Source: Saccharofermentans sp. (GTDB lineage: Bacteria > Bacillota > Clostridia > Saccharofermentanales > Saccharofermentanaceae). Taken from it: DNA of 52,732 nucleotides. The notes below the pieces were generated by a model that did no database searches, was not told the DNA's origin, and saw only the letters and a list, made by a program, of their open reading frames with translations. Every line of letters starts with the position of its first letter. The first letter of the stretch is position 1. This document shows, piece after piece, positions 33,836 through 41,535 of the stretch. The translations under genes and the position numbers were made by a program. Where the stretch lies: positions 1 to 52,732 of the forward strand of contig JAKSRC010000014.1 in NCBI GenBank assembly GCA_024403855.1, read 5' to 3'.

Positions 33836-35209
33836 ATGATTTTTAACGGAAAAAACGGTAAATTCAGTATAACAAGGTTTCTGGGATTAGTGGTTCTGCC
33901 ACTTGTCGTAGGAGCCTTGTTGGGCGTTGGCGGTTGTTATTACTACTACACCAAGACGGTCAATGATATTGATAGCCGTGTCCTTAAAGAAGTTGATATT
34001 GAGTATGGTCATCCGATCACACTTGACAGCTTCTTTACGGAAGTTCCGGTAAATACAAAGTTTATTACAGCAGTTGAGCAGATCGATCCGGGTCTTCTCC
34101 AGTCTTATGACATTGCAATTGATTGCGGTGGTCATATCGTTCATTCAGTTCTTAATATTGTTGACAGAACAGCTCCGACCGGCAGGGCAGTTCCGTATAT
34201 GATGTATACGGGCAAGGCACCTGACCCTAAGGATCTTGTCACTGATATTTTCGATTTGACCGAAGTAACCCTTTCATATGATCAGGGCGAACCTGATTTG
34301 TCTGAAGGTGGTGACAGATTTATCGGCGTAAGGCTTACTGACACGAATGGTAATTATTCTGTTGTCGATGTACCTTTCCGCGTAATCAAGGATACGGAAC
34401 CTCCTATGATCTACGGCGCACAGGATATTGAGATCGTCGTAGGAAAGACGGATTCAATTGCATATAGAGAAGGCATCGTAGTTCGTGATGATTATGCTGA
34501 GAATCCGACACTTGAGATCGACAATTCGCAGGTTGACCTTAAGCATATAGGTGATTATGACCTCATCTACAGAGCAATTGATGATGTCGGAAATACAACT
34601 GAGGTAACTGTAAAAGTTCATGTCGTAACAACCGGAAGAGCCGGCGTATCTTCTGCCGAAGTTCATGCCTACGAACAGAAGGCATACGATATGGCAAGGA
34701 AGATCAATAAAACGATCTTGAAAGAAAGCGATAACGATGTTGTTAAAGCTATGAAGATCTTTTATTGGGTTCATAACAATATCTCGTTTGTTCTCTCCAC
34801 TCCACAGTATGAGAACTGGGCAGTTGCTGCCATCAACACTTTCACGAAGAGATATTCTTCCTGCTATGGTACATGGGCAGTATGTAAGGCAATGCTCGAT
34901 GTTGAAGGTATTGAGAACGTTTGCGTTGTAAGAACAGTATCAAACACTTGGAGAAATTATCACTATTGGGCTTTGGTTAAGCTCAATGGCGAGTGGTACC
35001 ACTGTGATGCACAGAGATATTTTAATGGTGTAACACCGAAGAAGTATTTCTGCTTCATGATGACCGATAAGGAAATCCTTGCTGCTCCTTCGAATCACGC
35101 ATTTGCCAAATCGAAGTACCCTGAGAGATCGACTAAGTCGGTACAAAAATATATTGATGTTTATTCCGGCAAAATCAAGTCCGGATTCCCCTATAAGAAA
35201 GATACGTAG
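33836..35209 (+). CDS. TG3: membrane-anchored transglutaminase-like protein
   Basis: This 457-residue protein has an N-terminal membrane segment at about residues 14-36 (FLGLVVLPLVVGALLGVGGC). The cysteine C34 could be a weak lipobox, but a simple anchor is as likely. Three extracytoplasmic beta modules follow (VDIEYGHPITLDSFFTEVPV; DLTEVTLSYDQGEPD; DLIYRAIDDVGNTTEV), then the enzyme domain with triad C343 (RYSSCYGTWA), H376 (YHYWALVKLNGEWYHC) and D391. The end ERSTKSVQKYIDV groups it with TG1 and TG2. Unlike them it lacks a cytoplasmic tail. It lies 2 nt after lipoprotein A, so the two should be made together. Confidence 0.87.
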   Translation: MIFNGKNGKFSITRFLGLVVLPLVVGALLGVGGCYYYYTKTVNDIDSRVLKEVDIEYGHPITLDSFFTEVPVNTKFITAVEQIDPGLLQSYDIAIDCGGHIVHSVLNIVDRTAPTGRAVPYMMYTGKAPDPKDLVTDIFDLTEVTLSYDQGEPDLSEGGDRFIGVRLTDTNGNYSVVDVPFRVIKDTEPPMIYGAQDIEIVVGKTDSIAYREGIVVRDDYAENPTLEIDNSQVDLKHIGDYDLIYRAIDDVGNTTEVTVKVHVVTTGRAGVSSAEVHAYEQKAYDMARKINKTILKESDNDVVKAMKIFYWVHNNISFVLSTPQYENWAVAAINTFTKRYSSCYGTWAVCKAMLDVEGIENVCVVRTVSNTWRNYHYWALVKLNGEWYHCDAQRYFNGVTPKKYFCFMMTDKEILAAPSNHAFAKSKYPERSTKSVQKYIDVYSGKIKSGFPYKKDT

Positions 35210-35237
35210 TTATCACTCTGATTTTTAGGAATGGGAA

Positions 35238-36761
35238 ATGGTAAAAGGAATGAAAAAAAGAGTTTTGTGCATAAGTTTATGCATCTTGGCTATATCCGTA
35301 ATTGCCACCCTCATCGCATGTTCCAATCTTGGTGGAATTAAGAAAGACGTCACTATTGAGGTAGGCACTCCTATCACTTTAGATGCCTTCTTTAATTCCG
35401 TGCCTGAGGACGCTGAGTTCCTGACGGATATATCAGGAATCAGCACTAATGAACCTGCTGTTTATCAGCTTAGAATCCGTTACGGCAAAAAGAGTGCAGA
35501 TGTTGTCTTAAAGATTGAAGACAACACAGCTCCTACAGGTGATCCGGTTCCGGTAACTTATTATCTTAATTGGAGAATGCCTGAAGCATATGAATGCGTA
35601 ACCAATCTCTATGACTTTTCGGGAATCGCACAGGTAGAGTACAAAGATGGTATTCCTTCTTTTACGGACAGTGGCGAGTTTGAAGTTGGTGTGCTCGTAA
35701 CTGATGTTTATGGCAATAGCGCCGTAATTAATGTGCCTTTCACGGTAATTAATGATACGACACCACCTGTTATCAGTGGTGTTCATGCACTTGAGCTTGA
35801 GGGCAATCCTGATCAGCTCGATTTTTATGAAGGTGTCACAGTTGCGGACGATTACGATACAGAACCGCTTCTTACTATTGATGACTCACAGGTCGATTAT
35901 ATGACAGCTGGAACTTATCCCTTGATTTACAGAGCAAGTGATAAGGCAGGTAATATCGGAACTGCAATCACCGATCTCGTAGTCAAGATTCCTGCTGCGC
36001 AGGCTAAAACCAATACAAGCGGCGGAGATAACGGAACTTACTATGTAGGTGACGGTGATCCGTATGCAATTGCCAGAAAGGTTATGTCAGGCCTTTGGGG
36101 CAAGAATGAAGTCGAGACAGCAAGAAATATTTTTAACTGGGTACATAACACCCTCTGGTTCAGACTTCTTTCCGGTACACGTAACTACGAACACGCCGCA
36201 TACAGAGGATTTACAAAGCACAGCGGTGACTGCTATGTTTACTACTCCTGCTGTAAGATGCTTCTTGATATTGCAGGTATCGAAAATATGCGAGTAGATC
36301 GTTACCCTAAGCTTAATGGTAAGGTTCACTTCTGGCTTTTGGTCAAACTTAATGGTGAGTGGTATCACTGTGATGCTACAGAAGGTTATAACGATCACCC
36401 GGGTGTTTGGTTCATGTGTACAGATGCCCAGATAAATGATAAGTATCACCACTTTAACGGTGCTTTGTATCCTGCAAGAGCAGGTGGTTCAAAGGATTTT
36501 GCAACTCCAACTCCGTTGCCGGAAGAAGAGACGCCAACACCAACGCCTTCGCCGTCCATAACGGATACTCCGGTTGACACTATCACACCGACGCCATCGG
36601 AAGATCCGACGATGCCGAGTACGGCACCTACAACCGCACCGGTTGATACACAGCCTCCGACACCGACGCCTGAAGAGACAACTCCGTCGACTTCGGCACC
36701 GGCAGAGACGACACCTGCACCGGTTGATACGGATCCTGTGCCTGACGAGAACGACCAATAA
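35238..36761 (+). CDS. TG4: lipoprotein transglutaminase-like protein with Pro/Thr-rich C-terminal tail
   Basis: This 507-residue protein starts with a lipoprotein signal ending LIACSN (C28 as the lipidated residue). Three beta modules follow (EVGTPITLDAFFNSVPEDAE; FSGIAQVEYKDGIPSF; GTYPLIYRASDKAGN), then a Gly/Asn linker, then the enzyme domain with triad C332 (HSGDCYVYYS), H364 (VHFWLLVKLNGEWYHC) and D379. The end FMCTDAQINDKYHHFNG and YPARAGGS is shared with TG5. Residues 422-507 form a Thr/Pro/Glu-rich tail (TPTPTPS type) with no LPXTG or membrane helix. Such a tail is a likely spacer through the wall and a possible O-glycosylation target. The gene lies 28 nt after TG3. Confidence 0.87.
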   Translation: MVKGMKKRVLCISLCILAISVIATLIACSNLGGIKKDVTIEVGTPITLDAFFNSVPEDAEFLTDISGISTNEPAVYQLRIRYGKKSADVVLKIEDNTAPTGDPVPVTYYLNWRMPEAYECVTNLYDFSGIAQVEYKDGIPSFTDSGEFEVGVLVTDVYGNSAVINVPFTVINDTTPPVISGVHALELEGNPDQLDFYEGVTVADDYDTEPLLTIDDSQVDYMTAGTYPLIYRASDKAGNIGTAITDLVVKIPAAQAKTNTSGGDNGTYYVGDGDPYAIARKVMSGLWGKNEVETARNIFNWVHNTLWFRLLSGTRNYEHAAYRGFTKHSGDCYVYYSCCKMLLDIAGIENMRVDRYPKLNGKVHFWLLVKLNGEWYHCDATEGYNDHPGVWFMCTDAQINDKYHHFNGALYPARAGGSKDFATPTPLPEEETPTPTPSPSITDTPVDTITPTPSEDPTMPSTAPTTAPVDTQPPTPTPEETTPSTSAPAETTPAPVDTDPVPDENDQ

Positions 36762-36815
36762 TTGATATTGGCGCCTTAGCCGTCAAAAGTACCAAGTAGA
36801 TATTTTTTAATGCAA

Positions 36816-36862
36816 AAAGAGTTGTGCTAAGAAGTTTATTGACTTTTAGTACAACCCTTTTA
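36816..36862 (+). terminator. Inverted repeat between TG4 and TG5
   Basis: AAAGAGTTGTGCTAA (36816-36830) pairs with TTAGTACAACCCTTT (36846-36860) with one mismatch and one wobble, closing a 15-nt loop. The loop holds TTGACT (36839-36844), which with TAAATT (36861-36866, 16-bp spacing) would form a promoter for TG5. The repeat may end TG4 transcription or mark a regulated promoter; the T-tract is short. Confidence 0.45.
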
Positions 36863-36866
36863 AATT
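36839..36866 (+). promoter_or_regulatory. Putative promoter of TG5 (possibly leaderless)
   Basis: TTGACT (36839-36844) and TAAATT (36861-36866) with 16-bp spacing. The start would fall at about 36873-36875, at or just before ATG 36875. No Shine-Dalgarno is present, so the TG5 message could be leaderless. It overlaps the inverted repeat above. Confidence 0.4.
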
Positions 36867-36874
36867 ATTAGTGT

Positions 36875-38491
36875 ATGTATAAATTCATCGGTAAAATCGG
36901 AGCTGTACTCTACTGTGCCGCACTTGTTGTGGTATCTGTTGTGTTTACCATTCGTGATGCCAACAGGAACCTCAGAAAAGAAGTTACAATGGAGGCCGGT
37001 ACAGCGATAAGAATTCAGGATTTCTTTGAATCCTGTCCGGATGACGCCAGATTTGTTACCGATATTTCCTCGATTGATACCACAGAACCTGCAGTTTATA
37101 AGCTCAGAGTCTTTTACGATGAGACATTCGAAAAGGATGTCATATTAAGAATTGAAGATCACACCGGTCCCAGAGGTATCGCTCTTCCTCAGACTCTTTA
37201 TACGACATGGAATGCTCCTGAAGCATCTGACTGTGTCGGATATCTTTTCGATCTTTCTGGAATTGCCAAGATCGAATATCACGATGGAAGACCTTCATTC
37301 AAGGAAGGCGGCAGTTTCAATGTTCAGGTAGAAGTCACAGATGTATACGGCAACTCAACTCTTATTGATGTTCCGTTTATCGTAGTTGATGATCGCAAAG
37401 CACCTGTAATTGAAGGTGTTAGTAACCTTGAAGTTGAAGCTGGTGAGGAACCTGATTTCTTTGAAACTGTAACAGCATATGACGACTACGATGAAGATCC
37501 AATGATCAGAATTGACGATTCAGAAGTCGATTATGAGAATCCCGGAACTTACGAATTCAAATATATAGCAATTGATAAGGCTGGAAATTTCAGCGTGGCA
37601 AAAGCTGAAATCAAAGTTAAGAAAGCCAAAACGACGACTACTTCTTCTACATCGAATTCCGTTGATGTCGGTGGTGATGCCGGCACCTCAGGCAGTTCAT
37701 CTTCCGCCAAGGCACTTGCGTCAAGGATCATGTCAGGACTCTGGGGAAAGAATGATGTTGAGACTGCAAGAAATATCTTTAACTGGGTTCACAGCCACAT
37801 CTCTTATGTTCATGTAAGAGGAAGACTTTCTTATACACAAGCTGCATACAGAGGATTTTCGAGAAGATCCGGAGACTGCTATGTTTATTATTCCTGCTGC
37901 AAGATGCTTCTTGATATGGCCGGCATTCCGAACATGATGGTCAAAAGGTCTCCTGTTACAACGAACAACCACTACTGGAATCTTGTTAAGCTCAATGGTC
38001 AGTGGTATCACTGCGATTCCACTGTTTTCAAGCATCGCCGCACCATATATTTTATGTGTACAGATGCTCAGATCAACGACAAGTATCATCACTTTAACGG
38101 TAAGTTATATCCTGCAAGAGCAGGCGGTTCAACGGATTTCAAACCTTCTGATACACCGACTCCTATTCCGACAGAGACTCCTACACCGACACCGGAGACA
38201 ACTAATACATCTCCGTCTTCGCCGGAAAGCTCTGTTACACCGGCAATTTCAGCAACACCGTCTGCATCAATTACACCTACACCTGCAGTATCGGATACAC
38301 CTGAACCGAGCATTTCCGGTTCGGATAATCCGACATCAACGCCTACACAGACACCTGCACCTGAGATTACTCCTGAGGCGACAGATACACCTACACCTAC
38401 GCCGACGGCAACCAGTACGCCGACGCCTACTCCTAAGCCTACGGCTACAGAGAAGCCAACTGAACCGCAGGATCCGGAAGAAAACGGGTAA
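36875..38491 (+). CDS. TG5: membrane-anchored transglutaminase-like protein with long Pro/Thr tail
   Basis: This 538-residue protein has an N-terminal membrane helix at about residues 6-24 (IGAVLYCAALVVVSVVFTI), with no lipobox. Three beta modules follow (TMEAGTAIRIQDFFESCPDD; DLSGIAKIEYHDGRPSF; PGTYEFKYIAIDKAGNFSV), then a Ser/Thr/Gly linker (TTTTSSTSNSVDVGGDAGTS), then the enzyme with triad C335 (RSGDCYVYYS), H366 (NHYWNLVKLNGQWYHC) and D381. Residues 423-538 are a tail of TPTPTP-like repeats without a sorting motif. N-terminus and first module are nearly the same as in TG6 (FTIRDANRNL / CTIRDANRNL), so these are recent duplicates. See the promoter entry for its probable leaderless start. 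Confidence 0.87.
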   Translation: MYKFIGKIGAVLYCAALVVVSVVFTIRDANRNLRKEVTMEAGTAIRIQDFFESCPDDARFVTDISSIDTTEPAVYKLRVFYDETFEKDVILRIEDHTGPRGIALPQTLYTTWNAPEASDCVGYLFDLSGIAKIEYHDGRPSFKEGGSFNVQVEVTDVYGNSTLIDVPFIVVDDRKAPVIEGVSNLEVEAGEEPDFFETVTAYDDYDEDPMIRIDDSEVDYENPGTYEFKYIAIDKAGNFSVAKAEIKVKKAKTTTTSSTSNSVDVGGDAGTSGSSSSAKALASRIMSGLWGKNDVETARNIFNWVHSHISYVHVRGRLSYTQAAYRGFSRRSGDCYVYYSCCKMLLDMAGIPNMMVKRSPVTTNNHYWNLVKLNGQWYHCDSTVFKHRRTIYFMCTDAQINDKYHHFNGKLYPARAGGSTDFKPSDTPTPIPTETPTPTPETTNTSPSSPESSVTPAISATPSASITPTPAVSDTPEPSISGSDNPTSTPTQTPAPEITPEATDTPTPTPTATSTPTPTPKPTATEKPTEPQDPEENG

Positions 38492-38503
38492 AATAATAGT
38501 CCT

Positions 38504-39790
38504 ATGAATAAGTCAGTCGCGAAAATCGGAGCTTTCTTATACTGTGCCACTATAATAGTGGTTTCTGTTGTTTGCACCATAAGAGATGCCAATAGAAACC
38601 TTATACGTGATGTTGTGATTGAAGCCGGATCCAGTATCAGGATAGAAGAGTTTTTCAAAGATTGTCCTGATGATGCTGAATTCGTTACAGATGTATCAGG
38701 TATCGACACATCTGCTCCGGCAGTTTACAGACTCAAAGTCAGATATGATGAAGCGTTTGTAAAAGACGTTACTTTGAGAGTGGAAGATCACACTGCACCA
38801 AGAGGCGTTGCTATTCCGCATAATCAGTATGCAAGCGTTGCTTGGCCTGATGCTTCTGAGTGCGTTGGTTATCTTTACGATCTGAATGGAATCGCAGAGA
38901 TAAAATACAGAGACGGCACTCCTGAATTCAGATTTACGGGTGATTATAATGTCCCGATAGTTGTAACCGACTGGTATGGTAATTCTACGATAATAGATGT
39001 TCCTTTCCATGTTACGGATGACCATAATGCTCCGCTGTTTTTCGGAATCCACGATATATATGTCGACATCGAAGAAGATGCTGCAATCGATTATTTCGAT
39101 GGTGTCACATATGTCGACGATTACGATGAGAATCCGAGAGTTGCTGTCGACGATTCAAAGGTCGAGCTTGGTGTTGAAGGCCGATATCCAATCCTTTATA
39201 AGGCGATGGATGATGCCGGAAATATCAGATTGCAGACGGCATATGTATACGTCGAAAAGCAGCGCATTGTAAGCGGTTCACTTGGTGCCGGCGGCGGATG
39301 GGATTCAGGCCACCACAACGAAGTATATAAGATGGCCAGAGCAATCTATAAGAAAATCAAAGGTAAGAATGATACTGAGACAGCAAGAAACATTATCAAT
39401 TATGTTCATTCGCATGTCTCTTACACAACCGTAAGAGGTAAGCAGTCTTTTGAAGAAGCTGCATACAGAGCACTGACCAAGCATAGTGCTGATTGTTACG
39501 GATATTACTGCACGACAAAGATACTTCTGGATATTGCAGGAATTCCGAACATGATGGTTAAGAGATCACCCGTAAAGGTGAACGGCCATTACTGGAATCT
39601 CGTCAAACTTAACGGCAAGTGGTATCATTGTGACTCAACGGTATTCCGCGTTCATCGCTCGGTATATTTCAAGCAGGATGACAAGAAAATATGGGATAGC
39701 CACCATCACTTTAATAAGATGATTCTTCCCGTAAGAGCAAATGGAACGCCGCAGTACATAAAAGATCAGGAAAAAGATCCGAAAGAATAA
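38504..39790 (+). CDS. TG6: membrane-anchored transglutaminase-like protein, no tail
   Basis: This 428-residue protein has an N-terminal membrane helix (about residues 7-25), three beta modules (IEAGSSIRIEEFFKDCPDDA; DLNGIAEIKYRDGTPEF; EGRYPILYKAMDDAGN) and an enzyme domain with triad C331 (HSADCYGYYC), H362 (GHYWNLVKLNGKWYHC) and D377. It closely resembles TG5 but lacks its Pro/Thr tail, ending KDQEKDPKE. It is the only one of TG4-6 with FKQDDKKIWDSHHHFN instead of FMCTDAQINDKYHHFN. It lies 12 nt after TG5 without a Shine-Dalgarno; TAAAAT lies 9 nt before the ATG. Lipoprotein B follows 20 nt later with a good AGGAGG site. Confidence 0.87.
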   Translation: MNKSVAKIGAFLYCATIIVVSVVCTIRDANRNLIRDVVIEAGSSIRIEEFFKDCPDDAEFVTDVSGIDTSAPAVYRLKVRYDEAFVKDVTLRVEDHTAPRGVAIPHNQYASVAWPDASECVGYLYDLNGIAEIKYRDGTPEFRFTGDYNVPIVVTDWYGNSTIIDVPFHVTDDHNAPLFFGIHDIYVDIEEDAAIDYFDGVTYVDDYDENPRVAVDDSKVELGVEGRYPILYKAMDDAGNIRLQTAYVYVEKQRIVSGSLGAGGGWDSGHHNEVYKMARAIYKKIKGKNDTETARNIINYVHSHVSYTTVRGKQSFEEAAYRALTKHSADCYGYYCTTKILLDIAGIPNMMVKRSPVKVNGHYWNLVKLNGKWYHCDSTVFRVHRSVYFKQDDKKIWDSHHHFNKMILPVRANGTPQYIKDQEKDPKE

Positions 39791-39810
39791 AGGTAATAGG
39801 AGGAAAGAAG

Positions 39811-40374
39811 ATGAAAAAAATCAAGATTTTCACAGCAGCAGTAAGCCTTGCTGTGGCAGCATCCCTTTTTGCAGGATGTAATGGTGCTCCCAACGAGTCT
39901 GCACAGGCATCCCGTATCGAAGGTGGACAGACACAGATCTCAGTAAACGTTAACAACGGACAGAATGCTCCTCAGGGTGACTTCAAGTTCACATACAAGG
40001 GTTATGCAGCTGTACCCGGTGCTCCTGCAGCACCTGTAATCGAAGCTTTCGGTGAAGCTCAGGATCAGTTCGAAGGTGCTTCATGCGCAGGCCAGGGAAT
40101 GGATATCATTTACACATATCCCGGATTCAAGCTCTACACATATGAGGATGCATCAGGTGAGATCATCGATGCGATTGAGGTTGAAGATCCTCTTACTGAC
40201 TGCCTCGGACTTCATGTTGGTCAGACCGTAAGTGACGCTAAGAGGCTTTTCGGCGAACCCGTCCAGGAGGATGATTTCGGTGTAATCTTCGTATCCGGTG
40301 CGACTGCACTTCAGATTTCTACCGATGGAACAGAGACAATTATCTCAATTGTATTCAGAATGCCTCTTGATTAA
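39811..40374 (+). CDS. Small lipoprotein B (SCAGQG family)
   Basis: This 187-residue protein has a lipoprotein signal ending ASLFAGCNGAP (lipobox FAGC) and a Gln/Asn/Ser-rich linker. A domain follows with FKFTYKGYAAVPG, SCAGQGMDIIYTYPGF and LHVGQTVSDAKRLFGEP. It is a paralogue of lipoprotein A at 33249: both share F-K-x-T-Y-K-G, SCAGQG and a fairly conserved G-x-T-x-x-x-x-K-x-x-x-G-E-P end. The two lipoproteins bracket TG3-TG6. No catalytic motif is seen, so a binding or inhibitory partner of the transglutaminases is suggested by context only. AGGAGG precedes the ATG and a small terminator follows. Confidence 0.8.
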   Translation: MKKIKIFTAAVSLAVAASLFAGCNGAPNESAQASRIEGGQTQISVNVNNGQNAPQGDFKFTYKGYAAVPGAPAAPVIEAFGEAQDQFEGASCAGQGMDIIYTYPGFKLYTYEDASGEIIDAIEVEDPLTDCLGLHVGQTVSDAKRLFGEPVQEDDFGVIFVSGATALQISTDGTETIISIVFRMPLD

Positions 40375-40394
40375 TCGCGAAAAAAGGCGATTTT
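40373..40394 (+). terminator. Small terminator after lipoprotein B
   Basis: AATCGC (40373-40378) pairs with GCGATT (40387-40392) and is followed by TT. The stem overlaps the stop codon. It is weak but lies at the right place before the rplM promoter. Confidence 0.55.
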
Positions 40395-40437
40395 CGACGA
40401 ATTTAAGAGAATTATCGAAGTTTTTTAAGAAAAATTG

Positions 40438-40466
40438 TTGACATATTCTTTTCAGGCGTTTATTAT
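40438..40466 (+). promoter_or_regulatory. Promoter of the rplM-rpsI operon
   Basis: A perfect TTGACA (40438-40443), a 17-bp spacer and TATTAT (40461-40466). The expected start near 40473 falls inside the leader hairpin that follows. Confidence 0.85.
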
Positions 40467-40469
40467 ATG

Positions 40470-40500
40470 CAGGCTTGCTTAAGGGCAAGCCTGTTCTTTT
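40470..40500 (+). ncRNA. Leader hairpin of rplM with U-tract (L13 leader candidate)
   Basis: CAGGCTTGC (40470-40478) and GCAAGCCTG (40485-40493) form a perfect 9-bp stem with loop TTAAGG, followed by TTCTTTT. It starts at or next to the predicted transcript start and has the layout of a rho-independent terminator, 65 nt before rplM. Ribosomal-protein leaders in front of rplM that regulate L13 are known in Firmicutes; a match to that family is inferred from position only. Confidence 0.55.
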
Positions 40501-40558
40501 GCCGTAAAAGGCATATGGAATATAAAAAAGATTCAATGAATTTCAAGGAGAAAGACAC

Positions 40559-40987
40559 ATGGCTACATATGTTGCAACCAAGGATTCAATAGAAAGGAAA
40601 TGGCTCGTAATCGACGCTGAGGGCATGGTTCTCGGTCGTTTGGCTACAGAGGTTGCTAGACTCTTAAGAGGTAAGCACAAGCCCACATATACTCCTTTCC
40701 TTGATACCGGAGATAATGTAATCGTAATCAACGCTTCCAAGGTAGTTCTTACTGGTAAGAAGCTCGAAGACAAGAAGTACCGCCATCATTCCGGTTTCCC
40801 GGGCGGACTTAAGGAAATTGACTATCGTACAATGATGTCAAAGAACCCTGAGAAGGCTGTTGAGCTCGCTGTTAAGGGCATGCTCCCTAAGAACTCTCTT
40901 GGCCGTCAGATGTTCAGAAAGCTTCATGTTTATGCTGGTCCTGACTATGAGCAGGCAGCTCAGAAGCCCGAAGTTCACACATTCTAA
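40559..40987 (+). CDS. rplM: 50S ribosomal protein L13
   Basis: L13 is an early assembly protein of the large subunit. The 142-residue protein has [21 protein letters not shown], the conserved [21 protein letters not shown] and [12 protein letters not shown], ending with the usual [16 protein letters not shown] region. AAGGAG precedes the ATG. rplM-rpsI is a standard pair; rpsI follows after 18 nt. Confidence 0.97.
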   Translation: MATYVATKDSIERKWLVIDAEGMVLGRLATEVARLLRGKHKPTYTPFLDTGDNVIVINASKVVLTGKKLEDKKYRHHSGFPGGLKEIDYRTMMSKNPEKAVELAVKGMLPKNSLGRQMFRKLHVYAGPDYEQAAQKPEVHTF

Positions 40988-41005
40988 TCGGAGGACTAAG
41001 TAATA

Positions 41006-41419
41006 ATGGCAGCAAAGAAAACAAGCAACAAAGTATATTACTACGGCACAGGCCGTCGTAAGGACGCAGTAGCAGCCGTTCGTTTGGTTCCCGGTAAGGG
41101 CAAGATCACAATCAACGGCAAGGACATCGATGACTACTTTGGTCTTGATACATTGAAGCTCATCGTTCGTCAGCCTCTCGCAGTTACACAGACAGAAGAT
41201 AAGTTCGACGTTATTGTTAAGGCAGTAGGCGGCGGTATCTCTGGTCAGGCTGGTGCTATCCGTCACGGTATCTCCAGAGCTTTGGTTGAAGCTGATGAGG
41301 AGAACTACAAGTCAGTTCTTAAGGAGAGCGGATTCCTCACACGTGATGCACGTATGAAGGAAAGAAAGAAGCCGGGTCTCAAGAAGGCAAGAAAGGCTTC
41401 ACAGTTCTCAAAGCGTTAA
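41006..41419 (+). CDS. rpsI: 30S ribosomal protein S9
   Basis: S9 contacts the P-site tRNA with its C-terminal tail in the small subunit. The 137-residue protein has [20 protein letters not shown], the [20 protein letters not shown] signature and the basic tail ending [10 protein letters not shown], whose terminal arginine reaches the tRNA. CGGAGG precedes the ATG. A strong terminator follows. Confidence 0.97.
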   Translation: MAAKKTSNKVYYYGTGRRKDAVAAVRLVPGKGKITINGKDIDDYFGLDTLKLIVRQPLAVTQTEDKFDVIVKAVGGGISGQAGAIRHGISRALVEADEENYKSVLKESGFLTRDARMKERKKPGLKKARKASQFSKR

Positions 41420-41445
41420 TCGTTACTCGATTATTCAAGCTATTC

Positions 41446-41481
41446 AAGAAGCTGTTCCGTTTGGAGCAGCTTCTTTTCTTT
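41446..41481 (+). terminator. Terminator after rpsI
   Basis: AAGAAGCTGTTCC pairs with GGAGCAGCTTCTT (41463-41475, one wobble) across a 4-nt loop and runs into TTCTTT. This is a strong terminator for the rplM-rpsI operon. Confidence 0.88.
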
Positions 41482-41535
41482 GCTATTTTTATCTTGTGAA
41501 TGTACAATTATCACGCAACGAAAAGGATGACGCTG

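Noticed and set aside
33836..33940. TG3 as a lipoprotein
   Set aside because: The candidate lipobox VGGC has Gly at -2, which is uncommon, and the protein is well explained by a membrane anchor; it stays open.
36501..38480. Tandem Pro/Thr codon repeats as CRISPR or satellite
   Set aside because: Repeat units are degenerate, in frame, with no constant spacer or repeat length; they are protein-coding.
36732..38491. LPXTG-type sorting signal in TG4 or TG5
   Set aside because: Both tails end in acidic residues with no LPXTG-like motif, hydrophobic helix or positive end.
36489..38709. Long antisense frames under the Pro/Thr tails of TG4 and TG5
   Set aside because: They mirror the ACA-CC(G/T) codon repeats on the plus strand and give Val/Gly- or Arg-rich low-complexity translations with no ribosome site.
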